From Halichondria panicea (lineage: Eukaryota; Porifera; Demospongiae; Suberitida; Halichondriidae): 64,000 bases of DNA. Shown one piece after another: positions 31,284-43,653 of this stretch. The stretch spans positions 1,488,001 to 1,552,000 of the forward strand of contig NC_087381.1 of the NCBI RefSeq assembly GCF_963675165.1, in the 5' to 3' direction. Position numbers and translations under genes: made by a program. The notes beneath the pieces were generated by a model. It did no database searches. It saw only the letters and a program-made list of their open reading frames with translations, and was not told the DNA's origin. Position 1 is the stretch's first letter, and each line of letters opens with the position of its first letter.

Positions 31284-32124
31284 AGGTGATATCATTGTAT
31301 ATAAAGATGAATAATGGATATGGGTATAATTATAACACCAGAATCACTGTTAAGGATGATGTAATCACTGTCAATTCTCACTACCCTGAAATAAGCGGTT
31401 GCTGATCTATATCACTGGTACTAGTCACTGCTGTATACACAGGACCATAGATAGCAGAGGGTGGGACAATTACCCCTCTGGCATTCTAGATAGCATTGCA
31501 GGATGCATGATGGATGATCCACTAGTAGCAAAGAAACCTCCCGCAATTTCTACTTAGTAAATGTAATTTTGCTAACAAAACTCTATATAGGTACATGCAG
31601 TGGATCACAAGCACACTGCATATTATGTTTCCTCTTGTATATTAAACCTGATATTACGAAGAAGAAAAAAGGGGCCACTGCTGTAAATCTAAGCTATCTA
31701 TGGACCTATCTAGATCCATAATGACAAAACAGGCAAGTATCTTTTACTGATGTTAGTTACTCACAGTCTGTTTGAGTATTCAGAAACAAACTTATCACAA
31801 AACAAAAATGAAATTAATGTATCCCCACACAGTAAGTTAGAAAGCAAAGCAACAGATGAGGCTTAAATGTTGCTTAAAGCTGTAGTTCATTTTTTCCCCT
31901 GTTCTCCCTATAATAATTATAGAGTCAACCTACACTTAGAATATGCAAATTGCAATGATTTTATATCCACATATAGATCACCTTGCTAGATCTATTATTG
32001 AATTAATTAGCTCCAGTACATGTTATGGCTTATAATTATAGTATGCGATGTCTGAATATAGTCAATTTGAACATCATTATTTGAGTCAGGCTAATAACAA
32101 TAATTATATACATGTGTTTATTTT
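31284..32124 (+). repeat. Long intergenic repeat R1 (copy 3)
   Basis: Same block order as 3226-4092, with small indels. Together with the preceding stub it shows that stub, R1, flank C and an MDFFY gene moved as one unit. Confidence 0.75.
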
Positions 32125-32321
32125 AAGCATGCACTATATATGCTAGGCAAGCCTCTACTTACCGAACTCTCAGGTGAAATAAACAGAAGTTGATTATTAT
32201 TTTAATTAAACGTACCATTTTCAACTTCATTCACATGTATATCATGTGCAGGTGTCGCTATAATTAGTGGATTTACTCCATCAAAATATCAATAGCTATT
32301 ATTATAGTCTAAGATATAGGT
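32125..32321 (+). promoter_or_regulatory. Flank type C upstream block
   Basis: Contains GAACTCTCAGGTGAAATA at 32164-32181 and ends GATATAGGT at the ATG. ATCATGTGCAGGTGTCGC could be a 5' UTR splice acceptor. Shared with 4277, 35632 and 57843. Confidence 0.4.
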
Positions 32322-34292
32322 ATGGATTTCTTCTATCTCCTAATCTTAACACTCACTTCGCTTCTTATGATTGCTACTGCTAATTCTTCACCAGTAGAAG
32401 CAAACACTGAAGCAGTGGATAACAATACTTGCTGGACAAAGATACAAATACCCTGTGAAACTTTATCAACCACACAAGCTAGTTTAATGAAAGATCTCAG
32501 CTCAAAGAAGTCTATTGGTTCAACAGTGATCGAAGATCATGACATGTCTTGTTATCCGTGGATGTTTCGTAATTCAACAAATGGAAAATGTGAATGTAGT
32601 AACATTCCATATCACTCTGTACTATGTGATGTTGAAATCAGCAGGACATCCATTCTTGATTGCTATTGTATGACTTACGATAGTGAGAGCAATGAAACTC
32701 AATTAGGAAGATGTGTGTATGGTTGCGGACATAAAACAGACACTGTCTTTTATACACTTCCAAATAACACAGACGATCTTAATACCTACTCTTGTGGAAG
32801 AATGAACCGAGATTCAACACTGTGTGGAAAGTGTCTACCAGGATATTCACCACTCTTGTACTCGTATGAAATGAAATGCATGAACTGTACAGGAGAGAAC
32901 ATGACCTACAACTGGATCAAGTACATAGCAGTTGCTTACATTCCTTTAACATTCTTCTTTTTCTTCGTCGTAATTTTTAAATTCAATGGAACTTCACCAA
33001 TGCTGAAAGGTTTCATTAATGTTTCCCAAGCACTTGTTTCACCTATAGCTGCAAGAAGTTTTCTTTCTGTTACTTCAAGGAAAGCTTATATTGAGAATTT
33101 CACTAGAGCTTTAGGTAGCTTTTATGGCATCTGGAATTTGGATTTCTTTCGTACTGTCATTCCACCTATTTGTGCGACGGACATCAGTCAAATACAAGTG
33201 CTTGCTTTGGATTATGCTATTGCCTTTTATCCATTGTTACTGGTTATTCTGACTTACTTTCTCATCAGTATGCATAGCCATGATGTGCGTATAGTTGTTT
33301 GGTTGTGGAGACCTTTTCATAAGGTTTTCAGTTTAGTTGATCAAAGCTGGGATATGGAAGGATCGATTGTGAATGCTTTTGCTACCTTTTTTTTACTCTC
33401 CTACTTAAAATTTATCAACACAACTGTTGAGTTGCTAATATTCACGACAGTGTATGTACTGAAGGACAACAGCAAAGAATACACTATAAAGTATGTACTT
33501 TACTATGATGCCACGATGAAATACTTGGGACAAGAACATCTTCCGTACGCAATAGTAGCTTTTTTTGTCGGTGTTTTCAGTATAATACTTCCTATAGTGT
33601 TTCTGATTGTATATCCAATGAAATGGTTTCAGAAATTTCTCAATGCTTTGAAAATTCAGCGTCAATGCCTTGACATGTTTGTCAACTGCTACCAAGGTTA
33701 CTACAAAGACGGAACAAATGGTACCAAAGATTATCGATGGTTTTCTGTCTCATACTTCATATTTCAACTGATTATGTTCGTACTATTCACAGTCACGCAA
33801 AGTATCTATTGTTTTTCTATTGGAGCGTTAGTCATAGTTACTCTCATGTTTATGCACCTCTCATTACGACCATACAAGGAAGAATTCAAAGTGTACGACA
33901 TAACAGATGCCTTTATGCTACTAAGTATGAGTGGAGTGTTCATTATGGCAATCGCAGGAGACGAAGCTGGCATCAAAGCTTCCTACTTCAGGAAATTTTC
34001 TTATTCATTTCTAGCCCTCATTGCAATTGTTCCGATGATCTACTTTCTTGTAGTAACTATTTGGTGGGTCCTGGTAAAGAAACAACTCAAAACTTGGTGC
34101 GTAAGCAAATTTCGTAGCTTTCGTGCTCCACCTGAAATCCCACAAATTGAGGAGTCTTTTTCAGAGAGTGATATTCCACACCGGTTAGAGAATCCATCAG
34201 ATTACTCCTCTCCAAATACCCCGCTGATTTCTGCCATTGAAAAAGATGCAAAGTATGGCTCAGTTGCTTGTGTTGTCATTCCAGAGCCATAA
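32322..34292 (+). CDS. Array copy 9: multi-pass membrane protein, 656 aa
   Basis: MDFFYLLILTLTSLLM signal peptide. Distinctive residues: MSCYPWMFRN; AARSFLSVTSRKAYIENF; PLLLVILTYFLISMHSHDV, where H replaces the usual R in SRDVR; LINTTVELLIF-like TM3 end with TTVYVLKD; DATMKYLGQ; FFVGVFSI; QRQCLDMF, giving a Cys in place of the usual Arg; and GTKDYRW. Tail RAPPEIPQIEESF and extended end CVVIPEP. All family landmarks and frame are intact. Confidence 0.9.
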   Translation: MDFFYLLILTLTSLLMIATANSSPVEANTEAVDNNTCWTKIQIPCETLSTTQASLMKDLSSKKSIGSTVIEDHDMSCYPWMFRNSTNGKCECSNIPYHSVLCDVEISRTSILDCYCMTYDSESNETQLGRCVYGCGHKTDTVFYTLPNNTDDLNTYSCGRMNRDSTLCGKCLPGYSPLLYSYEMKCMNCTGENMTYNWIKYIAVAYIPLTFFFFFVVIFKFNGTSPMLKGFINVSQALVSPIAARSFLSVTSRKAYIENFTRALGSFYGIWNLDFFRTVIPPICATDISQIQVLALDYAIAFYPLLLVILTYFLISMHSHDVRIVVWLWRPFHKVFSLVDQSWDMEGSIVNAFATFFLLSYLKFINTTVELLIFTTVYVLKDNSKEYTIKYVLYYDATMKYLGQEHLPYAIVAFFVGVFSIILPIVFLIVYPMKWFQKFLNALKIQRQCLDMFVNCYQGYYKDGTNGTKDYRWFSVSYFIFQLIMFVLFTVTQSIYCFSIGALVIVTLMFMHLSLRPYKEEFKVYDITDAFMLLSMSGVFIMAIAGDEAGIKASYFRKFSYSFLALIAIVPMIYFLVVTIWWVLVKKQLKTWCVSKFRSFRAPPEIPQIEESFSESDIPHRLENPSDYSSPNTPLISAIEKDAKYGSVACVVIPEP

Positions 34293-35450
34293 TTGTAATG
34301 CTAAAAAGCTGGCTTAGTATATATAGAGTTTACTGGAAGTATATCACATACATAGGACTGGTTACATGCAGAAATGTTATTGTGTACCTCTGTGACATCT
34401 AATTATTTATACCTTTCAGTTTGTATGTTTATATTATTATGATTGTCCACCTATATACACTGCCCACTGACATTTGTATATAGGTGTGGGTATTTGTTGT
34501 ATAGCGCATATAATTATTGTGTGGGTGTAGATCTATCAATTTTATCAAAGTGAAACTACTACACAAACACAAATGACAAATTCAGGTGATGTCATTGTAT
34601 ATAAAGAGATGAATAATGGATATGGGTATATTTATAACACCAGAATCACTGTTAAGGATGATGTAATCACTGTCAATTCTCACTACCCAATAAGCGGCTG
34701 CTGATCTATATCACTGGCACTATAGTTACTGTTGTATACACAGGACCATATATAGATAACATGCAGGGGTGGGGCAATTATTTCCCCCCTGGCATTCTAG
34801 ATAGCATTGCAGGATACATGATAGATGATCCACTTTTGGTAACTACAAAAGTCTATAATAATTATATAGGCACATGCAGTGGATCACAAGCACACTCATG
34901 TTGTGCTGATACATTTCCTCTTGTATATTAAACCTGATATTACAAAGAAGAAAAAAGGGGCCACCGCTGTAAATCTAAGTTATCTACGGCTGCCCTGCTG
35001 AGTATTTATATAATGATAGGCAAGTATATCTTTTACTGATGTTAGTAACTCACAGTCTGTTTGAGTATTCAGAAACAAACTTACAAAAAGAAAATGAAAT
35101 TACTGTATCCCCACACAGTATAAGTTAGAAAAAAGCAAAGCAACGGATGAGGCTTAAATGTTGCTTAAAGCTGTATTTCATTTTTTCCCCTGTTCTCCCT
35201 ATAATAATTATAGAGTCAACCTATACACTTAGAATATGCAAATTGCATAATTATTATGTTTCCTCTTGTATATTTATTATATAAATATAATAAATTATAT
35301 CCACATGTAGATCACCTTGCTAGATCTATTATTGAATTAATTAGCTCCAGTACATGTTATGGCTTATATAGTATACAATATCTGAATATAGTCAATTTGA
35401 ACATCATTATTTGAGTCAGGCTAATAACAATATATACGTGTGCTTATTTT
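34293..35450 (+). repeat. 3' flank plus long repeat R1 (copy 4)
   Basis: 34293-34583 matches 19523-19840 and 53246-53554. From 34584 the R1 blocks follow, with an inserted TATTTATTATATAAATATAA stretch near 35270. No gene seen. Confidence 0.7.
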
Positions 35451-35631
35451 AAGCATGCACTATTATATGCTAGGCAAGCCTCTACTTACCGAACTCTCAG
35501 GTGAAGTTGATTATTATTTTAATTAAACGTACTGTTTTCAACTTCATTCACATGTATATCATGTGCAGGTGTCGCTATAATTAGTGGATTTACTCCATCA
35601 AAATATCAATAGCTATTATTAAGATATAGGC
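35451..35631 (+). promoter_or_regulatory. Flank type C upstream block
   Basis: GAACTCTCAGGTGAAG at 35491-35506 has lost the final ATA of the box through a short deletion relative to 4126 and 32164. The rest is the same up to the ATG. Confidence 0.35.
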
Positions 35632-37569
35632 ATGGATTTCTTCTATCTTCTAATGTTAACACTCACTTCACTTCTTATGATTGCTACTGCTAATTCTGTA
35701 TTAGTAGAAGCAAATGCCGAAGCAGTTGATAACAATACTTGCTGGACAAAGATACAAATACCCTGTGAAACTTTATCAACGACACCAGCTAGTTTAATAA
35801 AAGATCTCAGCTCAAAGAAGTCTATTGGTTCAACAGTGATCGAAGATCATGACCTGGATTGTTATCCGTGGATGTTTCGTAATTCAACAAATGGAAAATG
35901 TGAATGTAGTAACATTCCATATCGCTCTGTACTATGTGATGTTGAAATCAGCAGGACATCCATTCTTGATTGCTATTGTATGACTTACGATAGTGAGAGC
36001 AATGAAACTCAACTAGGAAGATGTGTGTATGGTTGCGGACATAAAACAGACACTGTCTTTTATACACTTCCAAATAACACCGGTGATCTTAATACCTACT
36101 CTTGTGGAAGAATGAACCGCGATTCAATACTGTGTGGGAAGTGTCTACCAGGATATTCACCACTCTTGTACTCGTATGAAATGGAATGCATGAACTGTAC
36201 GGGAGAGAACATGACGTACAACTGGATCAAGTACATAGCAGTTGCTTACATTCCTTTAACATTCTTCTTTTTCTTCATCGTAATCTTTAAATTCAATGGA
36301 ACTTCGCCAATGCTGAAAGGTTTCATTAGTGTTTCCCAAGCACTTGTTTCACCTATAGCTGCAAGAGCTTTTCTTGTTGTTACTTCAAGGAAAGCTTATA
36401 TTAGACCTTTAGATGCCTTTTATGGTATCTGGAGTTTGGATTTCTTTCGTGCTGTCATTCCACCTATTTGTGCGACGGACATCAGTCAAATACAAGTGTT
36501 TGCTTTGGACTATGCTATTGCCTTTTATCCATTGGTACTGGTTATTCTGACTTACTTTCTCATTAGTTTGCATAGCCGTGATGTACGAATGGTTGTTTGG
36601 TTGTGGAGACCTTTTCATAAGGTTTTCAGTTTAGTTGGTCAAAACTGGGATATGGAAGGGTCGATTGTGAATGCTTTTGCTACCTTCTTTTTACTATCCT
36701 ACTTAAAATTTCTCAACACGACTATTGAGTTATTAGTATTTACTAGAATGTATGTACTGGAAGCTAACAGCAAAGAATATGTTATAAAGTATGTACTTTA
36801 CTATGATGCCACAGTGGAATTCTTTGGACATAAACATCTTCCGTACGCAATAGTAGCTTTGTTTATTGGAGTTTTCATTGTAATACTTCCTATAGTGTTT
36901 CTGATCATATATCCGATGAAATGGTTTCAGAAATTTCTCAATGCTTTGAAAATTCAGCGTCAACGTCTTGACATGTTTGTCAATTGTTATCAAGGTTACT
37001 ACAAGGATGGAACGAATGGTACCAGAGATTATCGATGGTTTTCAGTGACTTCCTTTTTTCTTCAGCTGATTGTGTTCGTACTATTTACGTTCTCGCAAAG
37101 TGTATATTGTTTTTCCATCGGAGTGTTATTCATAATTACCCTCATGTTTATGCAACTCTCGTTACGACCATACAAGGAAGAATTCAAAGTGTATAACATA
37201 ACAGATGCCTTCATGCTACTGATTTTTAGTGGAATGTTCATTATGGTAATCGCGGGAGACGAAGCTGACATCAAAGCTTCCTACTTCAGTGCATTTTCTT
37301 ATTTGATTCTAGCACTCATTGCAATTGTCCCGATAATCTACTTTTTTGTAGTAACTATTTGGTGGCTCCTGGTAAAGAAACAACTCAAAACTTGGTGCAT
37401 AAGCAAGTTTCGTAGCTTTCGTGCTCCACCTGAAATCCCACAATTTGAAGAGTCTTTTTCAGAGAGTGATATTCCACACCGGTTAGAGAATCCATCAGAT
37501 TACTCCTCACCAAATACCCCGCTGATTTCTGCCACTGGAAAAGGTGCAAAGTATGGCTCAGTTGCTTAA
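35632..37569 (+). CDS. Array copy 10: multi-pass membrane protein, 645 aa
   Basis: The shortest intact copy because the segment after TM1 is reduced (VVTSRKAYIRPLDAFYG, about 5 residues fewer). Others: VLVEANAEAV; NTGDLNTYSCGRMNRDS; YEMECMN; GIWSLDFFRAV; EANSKEYVIKYVL after TM3; LFIGVFIV; IIYPMKWF; IFSGMFIMVIAG. The tail RAPPEIPQFEESF ends GSVA at TAA. Its C-terminal third and 3' flank are close to the copy at 46285. The long 5' side matches 32322, so it is another mosaic. Confidence 0.9.
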   Translation: MDFFYLLMLTLTSLLMIATANSVLVEANAEAVDNNTCWTKIQIPCETLSTTPASLIKDLSSKKSIGSTVIEDHDLDCYPWMFRNSTNGKCECSNIPYRSVLCDVEISRTSILDCYCMTYDSESNETQLGRCVYGCGHKTDTVFYTLPNNTGDLNTYSCGRMNRDSILCGKCLPGYSPLLYSYEMECMNCTGENMTYNWIKYIAVAYIPLTFFFFFIVIFKFNGTSPMLKGFISVSQALVSPIAARAFLVVTSRKAYIRPLDAFYGIWSLDFFRAVIPPICATDISQIQVFALDYAIAFYPLVLVILTYFLISLHSRDVRMVVWLWRPFHKVFSLVGQNWDMEGSIVNAFATFFLLSYLKFLNTTIELLVFTRMYVLEANSKEYVIKYVLYYDATVEFFGHKHLPYAIVALFIGVFIVILPIVFLIIYPMKWFQKFLNALKIQRQRLDMFVNCYQGYYKDGTNGTRDYRWFSVTSFFLQLIVFVLFTFSQSVYCFSIGVLFIITLMFMQLSLRPYKEEFKVYNITDAFMLLIFSGMFIMVIAGDEADIKASYFSAFSYLILALIAIVPIIYFFVVTIWWLLVKKQLKTWCISKFRSFRAPPEIPQFEESFSESDIPHRLENPSDYSSPNTPLISATGKGAKYGSVA

Positions 37570-38773
37570 AGTGTCATTTCAGAACCATGATTGTAATGCT
37601 AAAATAAAGTTGACAGTACACTGAATGTAGTTTCCCTTCACATACAAGTATATAGGTGTTTGTGCACAGTGCACAACTATAGTGGTAGAAACAGCATTAT
37701 TTTTGTTCCTAGAGCACTACAGTGCAAAACCCTCAGTGTTAGCTTAGAAAATAATTATTGTTACTGCATGCACAAGCTATTGATAATAATTCAGTATCAT
37801 AGTTAGCTTTAATTTAAATGCAACTTTAGTGTTCTAGATAGTTCCACCGATATTGAGTCTTCACATGGAAAAAACAGGGCTCTTCAACATGCATGATATA
37901 CATGCATGTATGGAATATGCATAGGGCTATCCTCTTCCTCAGGCCTATAAAATAACACCGGCTAGATGAACTCCCTTCTGAAATAAAATTGGCCTGGGAA
38001 CAGAGTACAGTTGTAGGACGTGATATGATAAGTTAATTATTGATTGTGTGAGCAGCCTCGAGGCCCTCAATTCTACTCACTTTCAGCATTGCTTGCCTAT
38101 AGGTACAGAGAGGATAATTATCATTGCATAAAATCACACAGTTAACAGTATTAAAATTAATGTCGTAGGTCCCAAAGGTTATGTATACATACAGTGTGAA
38201 AACATTCAACCAGTTTTCACTATAAATATAAACATATAGCAACAGCATATCCTATTTGCCTTCCCTCTCTGTCGCTTAATTCCTCAACTCTGGAATAGGC
38301 AAAACTGTATAGCTTCGGTCGGTCCCAGTATTAATCAGTATGGCACTGTAATGAATGCATATTGATGCTAGTAACCACTGTAACTGTATAATGGATGATA
38401 TGATCACTGTATATAATGGATATCCGGTTTCCCAACTCAATCTCTCATGCACTAGACAGGAATAAATTAATGGCTGCTGCTGATCTGTATACGGGAATCT
38501 GTCAGTATTGTAATGATAGGCAAAAGACTTTTAGCTAACTCACAGTCACAGAAGCACACCACTATAAAATGAAAATGAAATCACTATCCAGGTTGCATGT
38601 ATTATATACCCCATACAGTCAGTTAAAAAAACCAACAGATGAAGCTCAACTGTTTTAAAATTGTTCTCCCTCAGTAGATTCAATCTACACCTAGAGTATA
38701 ATTATGCAAGCATTGAAAACCATGCAGGTCCTGTAATTATCTATGGTGAATATTTTATCTCCTCTGTATGCGC
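37570..38773 (+). other. Spacer paired with 48244-49469; no gene seen
   Basis: Nearly the same as the 3' flank of the copy at 46285, including AATAAAGTTGAC shortly after the stop (possible polyadenylation signal at 37603). The stop is followed by codons still readable as SVISEP. Confidence 0.6.
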
Positions 38774-39083
38774 AGGAGCACATGAGGGGATAGAGTGTCT
38801 TTAGTATTGCGGATTCACTATCGTCTCTACCACATTTCCTTTTGTAATGTACTAAGTGCTCTGTACATGTGCAGAGGAGGTATGACACGAGTACCTCAAT
38901 TTTACAATTAGCCTCTGCAATAACGTCGAGCGTGGGCGGATGATGTTATTGCAGGCTATAAATTGCTAAATTGAGGTACTCATGTCGTACCTCCTCTGGT
39001 ACATGTGTGGCGATAAAGCGTTCGATATAGACGATTCAGAATATATCCGCGTATTAAAACGCTCCATTCCCTCATGTGCTCCT
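38774..39083. repeat. Roughly 310-bp foldback element
   Basis: The outer arms AGGAGCACATGAGGGG (38774) and CCCTCATGTGCTCCT (to 39083) and the inner arms TGACACGAGTACCTCAATTT and AAATTGAGGTACTCATGTCG form a long hairpin centred on GTCGAGCGTGGGCGGATG. A second copy is at 49454-49791, and degraded remnants lie near 6780-6950 and 12055-12220. Confidence 0.7.
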
Positions 39084-39359
39084 GCCCTCATGTGCTCCTG
39101 GTATACGTCGACAAGATGGTATACACACAGCAGAATCTTAATGCACGCATGATAGTATTACGCAATGTAGCATAAGGGCTACCTTAGCTCAGCTATAGTT
39201 ATTTATTCTATTTGGACTGACTTACATACACACAAGTCTTTCAGTTGACTATACAAACAAACAAAAGAAAACAGAGTATTCATAATTAAAATTCCGTGCA
39301 ATACATAAATGAAACATTCTAATATTGTTTACTGTTTCACTTTCATCTCCATTTGACCA

Positions 39360-39427
39360 GGTGCTCTACTAAATAGGCGTACGCTTACCAAACAGAGAAC
39401 AAGATCCCTCAGTTATAAGATTTAGAT
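39360..39427 (+). promoter_or_regulatory. Flank type A conserved 5' block
   Basis: GGTGCTCTACTAAATAGGCG to AAGATTTAGAT before the ATG at 39428. It carries the CGTACGCTTACCAAACAGAG variant shared with the copy at 51275. Confidence 0.4.
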
Positions 39428-41388
39428 ATGGAGTTCTATTACAATAACATCCTAATGTTAACACTGTCTTCTCATTTTATGATTGCTACTGCTGATTCTG
39501 TAACAGTAGAAGCAAACACTGAAACAGTGGATAACAATACTTGCTGGACAAAGATACGAATACCCTGTGAAACTTCATCAACCACACAAACTGGTTTAAT
39601 AAAAGATCTCAGCTCAAAGAAGTCTATTGGTTCAACATTGATCGAAGATCATGACATGTCTTGTTATCCGTGGATGTTTCGTAATTTAACAAAGGGAAAA
39701 TGTGAATGTAGTAACATTCCATATCGCTCTGTACTATGTGATGCTGAAATCAGCAGGACATCCATTCTTGATTGCTATTGTATGACTTACGATAGTGAGA
39801 GCAATGAAACTCAATTAGGAAGATGTGTGTATGGTTGTGGACATAAAATAGACACTGTGTTTTATACACTTCCAAATAACACCGGTGATCTTAATTCATA
39901 CTCTTGTGGAAGAATGAACCGCGATTCAACACTGTGTGGGAAGTGTCTACCAGGATATTCACCACTCTTGTACTCGTATGAAATGAAATGCATGAACTGC
40001 ACTGGAGAGAACATGACAGACCTACAACTGGATCAAGTACATAGCAGTTGCTTACATTCCTTTAACATTCTTTTTTTTCTTCGTTGTAATCTTTAAATTC
40101 AATGGAACTTCACCAATGCTGAAAGGTTTCATTAATATTTCCCAAGGACTTGTTTCACCTATAGCTGCAAGAGCTTTTCTTTTTGTTACTTCAAGGAACG
40201 CTTATATTAGAGCTTTTGATACCTTTTATGGTATCTGGAGTTTGGATTTCTTTCGTACCGTCATTCCACCTATTTGTGTGACGGACATCAGTCAAATACA
40301 AGTGCTTGCTTTGGACTATGCTATTGCCTTTTATCCATTGGTACTGGTTATTCTGACTTACTTTCTCATTAGTTTGCATGGTCGTGATGTACGTATAGTT
40401 GTTTGGTTGTGGAGACCTTTTCATATATTTTTCAGTTTAGTTAGTCAAAGCTGGGATATGGAAGGGTCGATTGTGAATGCTTTTGCTACCTTCTTTTTAC
40501 TATCCTACTTAAAATTTCTCAACACTACTATTGAGTTATTAGTATTTACTAGAATGTATGTACTGGAAGCTAACAGCAAAGAATATGTTATAAAGTATGT
40601 ACTTTACTATGATGCCACAGTGGAATTCTTTGGACGCGAACATCTTCCGTATGCAATAGTAGCTTTGTTTGTTGGAGTTTTTGCTGTAATACTTCCTATA
40701 GTGTTTCTGATCATATATCCGATGAAATGGTTTCAGAAGTGTCTTAATCCTTTGAAAATTCAGCGTCAACGTCTTGACATGTTTGTCAACTGTTACCAAG
40801 GTTACTACAAGGATGGAACGAATGGTACCAGAGATTATCGATGGTTTTCTGTGGCATTCTTTATTCTTCAGATGATTGTGTTCGTACTATTTACATTATC
40901 GCAAAGTATCTATTGTTTTTCTATTGGAGCGTTAGTCACAGTTACTCTCATGTTTATGCAACTTTCGTTACGACCATACAAGGAAGAATTCAAAGTGTAC
41001 AACATAACAGATGCCTTCATGCTACTGATTCTTAGTGGACTGCTCATTATGATAATCACAGGAGATGAAGCTGGCATCAAAGCTTCCTACTTCAGTACAT
41101 TTTCTCATTTGATTCTAGCACTCATTGGAATTATCCCAACCATCTATTTTTTTTGCGTTGATCATTTGGTTGCTTCTGGTAAAGAAACATCTCAAAACTT
41201 GGTGCATAAGCAAATTTCGGAGCTTTTGAGCTCAGCCTGACATCCCACAAATTGAAGAGTCATTTTCAGAGAGTGATATTCCACATCGGTTAGAGAATCC
41301 ATCAGATTACTCCTCTCCAAATACCCCGCTGATTTCTGCCCCCCAAAAAGATGCAAAGTATGGCTCAACAGTTGTTCCAGAGCCATGA
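39428..41388 (+). pseudogene. Array copy 11: two frameshifts
   Basis: The signal peptide has an insertion of about three codons (MEFYYNNILMLTLSS). A 4-nt insertion at about 40016 (ATGACAGACCTAC for ATGACCTAC) breaks the frame just before TM1. The frame continues in the new register from about 40038 to 41150, where a T run has 8 instead of 7 residues (compare 59551) and shifts again. The tail then reads to the stop at 41386-41388. From about 40110 it is nearly identical to the intact copy at 57843. Both lesions are short-repeat or homopolymer indels, so a sequencing check is worthwhile. Confidence 0.85.
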
Positions 41389-41808
41389 TTGTATACTAAA
41401 GTTGACTATAATTATTAGTATATAGTGTACTGTCTAGTGTAGCTTCCTTTGGCATTTTTATACTCAGACCGATTTTTATGAAAAGACAACTCGGCCTGGG
41501 ATCGAAGTTTAAAAAAAAAAAAGTTTACGTGTCTTATTATAATTATGCTCGGCGGGGGAAGAAGAGAGAAAAGTAATCCTAAACTCTACTTGATTTTGTC
41601 CCCAATTTGATTAGCCTAGGTTTGGCCCCCATATTATAATATTCTTATACAGCACAGAGTAGCCCGAGCCCGACTCCACTACCAAGAGCGCGTATTGACG
41701 AAGTCATAATTGTCAGTAGTGGGCTCATAATCACTGATGACAAATTCTGGCGATGTCATTGTCTAATGAGTAATGGCAGTACTCATGCAGAGGAGGTCAG
41801 ACATGCGT
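41389..41808 (+). other. Spacer paired with 59793-60214
   Basis: Near-identical in both places: GGCATTTTTATACTCAGACC, CTCGGCCTGGGATCGAAG, an A run at 41512-41522 (10 residues in the other copy), and GAGCGCGTATTGACG. No gene. Confidence 0.6.
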
Positions 41809-43030
41809 GCTTACATTCCTTTAACATTCTTTCATAATTTTTAAATTTAACGAAACTTTTCCTTTGCTGAAGTTGTTCATTGGTGTGTCCCAGGGACTTT
41901 TTTCACCTATTTCCATTCGAGCTTTTCTTTCTGTCATTTCAGGGAAGGCGTACATTGAGAATTTCTATAGGCTGCACCCTATAGCACCTGGAATTTGGAT
42001 TTCTTTCGTACTGTCATTCCACCTATTTGTGCGACCGAAATCAGTCAAATACAGGTGCTTGCTTTGGACTATGCAATTGCCTTTTATCCATTGGTACTGG
42101 TTATTCTGACTTACTTTCTCATTAGTTTGCATAGCCGTGATGTACGTATAGTTGTTTGGTTGTGGATACCTTTTCATAAGGTTTTCGGTTAAGTTAGTCA
42201 AAGCTGGGATATGGAAGGGTCGATGGTGAATGCTTTTGCTACCTACTTTTTTACTTTCTTACTTCGATGTTACTGCTGACTTGCTTTTATTCACCAAAAT
42301 ATACATGGTAAAAGCAAACAGCAAAGAATACACCATAAATCATGTTTTTTACTATGATGCCACAGTGGAATTCTTTGGACATGACCATCTTCTGTACGCA
42401 ATAGTAGCTTTGTTTGTCGGAGTTTTTGTCATAATACTTCCTATAGTGTTTTTGATCATAATTATATCCAATGAAATAGTTTCAGAAAAAATTCAGCATC
42501 AACTGCTACCAAGGTTTCCACAAGGATGGAACGAATGGCACCACACATTATCAATGGTTTTCTGTGACTGGCTTTCTTCTTCATCTAATTCTTATTACAG
42601 TCTCACAAACTATCTATTTTTATTCAATCGGAGTCTTAGTCGTAGTCATCCTCATGTTTTTACACCTCTCATTGCGACCATACAAGGAAGAATTAAAGTG
42701 TATAACATAACAGATGCCTTCATGCTACTGATTTTTAGTGGAGTGTTTATTATGGCAATCGCAGGAGATGAAGCTGACATCAAAGCTTCCTACTTCAGTA
42801 CATTTTCTTATTCGTTTCTAGCACTCATTAGAATTGTCCTAATAATCAGTGTTGATCATTTGGTGGCTCCTGGTAAAGAAACAACTCAAAACCTGGTGCA
42901 TAAGCAAATTTCACAGCTTTAGAGCTCCTGAAAATCCACAATCATTTTCAGACAGTGCTATTTCACACCCGGTAATCTAATGGATTACTCCTCATCAAAT
43001 ACCCCGCTGATTTCTGTAACATCAAAATAA
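41809..43030 (+). pseudogene. Array fragment lacking the ectodomain
   Basis: Starts at the TM1 codons (AYIPLTFF equivalent) with no signal peptide or Cys-rich part. Frames are broken repeatedly: a deletion in the Phe run near 41830, a shortened segment near 41970, a stop at about 42190, a lost stretch at about 42480-42520 where KIQRQRLDMFVN is missing, and indels to the tail at 43030. The first 430 bp are nearly identical to 60215-60640; beyond 42245 the two differ. Confidence 0.85.
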
Positions 43031-43653
43031 TACGATAGATACGTTATTCAAGTAATTTTATTAATAGTAGAAAATATATACATGGTTAATTATGATGGTA
43101 GGCGCTCGTGAGTGTCCCTTCTCGGCCACCGTGTGTACAGCTATAATTACACAACATGAAGAAAAGAGTTGTATTAACAGTACATCACGAGGGCATGACG
43201 TTTATTTACAAGCTAACACATCAATGCAAGTGGAGCTTTCATGCATGCATCGTGTATTATATACCCTAGGGGTATAGTTTTTGTTATCGTCTTGGACATG
43301 AATGTATACAAAGTAGCTTTCAATTGACCCACACAGAGGCAAAAGAAAAACAACATTTAAGCCTAACGTTTTACATCGCTTTGGCTATAAGGTACATCAA
43401 GAGTCGACATAATTATATAATTATCCGTGTAATAAAATTTATACAAATGGAGCATGAAAACTACTTTCTCCACAATGGCATATAAAAAATATTTCTCAGA
43501 ATTATCTCAACATAATTTATTGGAAGTGTAGCTCCCCTTCATTACCACTTTGTGTATGTGCAATTAATGAAGGAGAATTAAATTTTGTACGCAGGTCTAT
43601 TAGACATTCAGCCAGGGATCAAAGTGTCAATCATGCATGCAGCGATAATTATT
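43031..43653 (+). other. Spacer, nothing recognised
   Basis: No family similarity and no reading frame longer than about 60 codons with credible content. Confidence 0.4.
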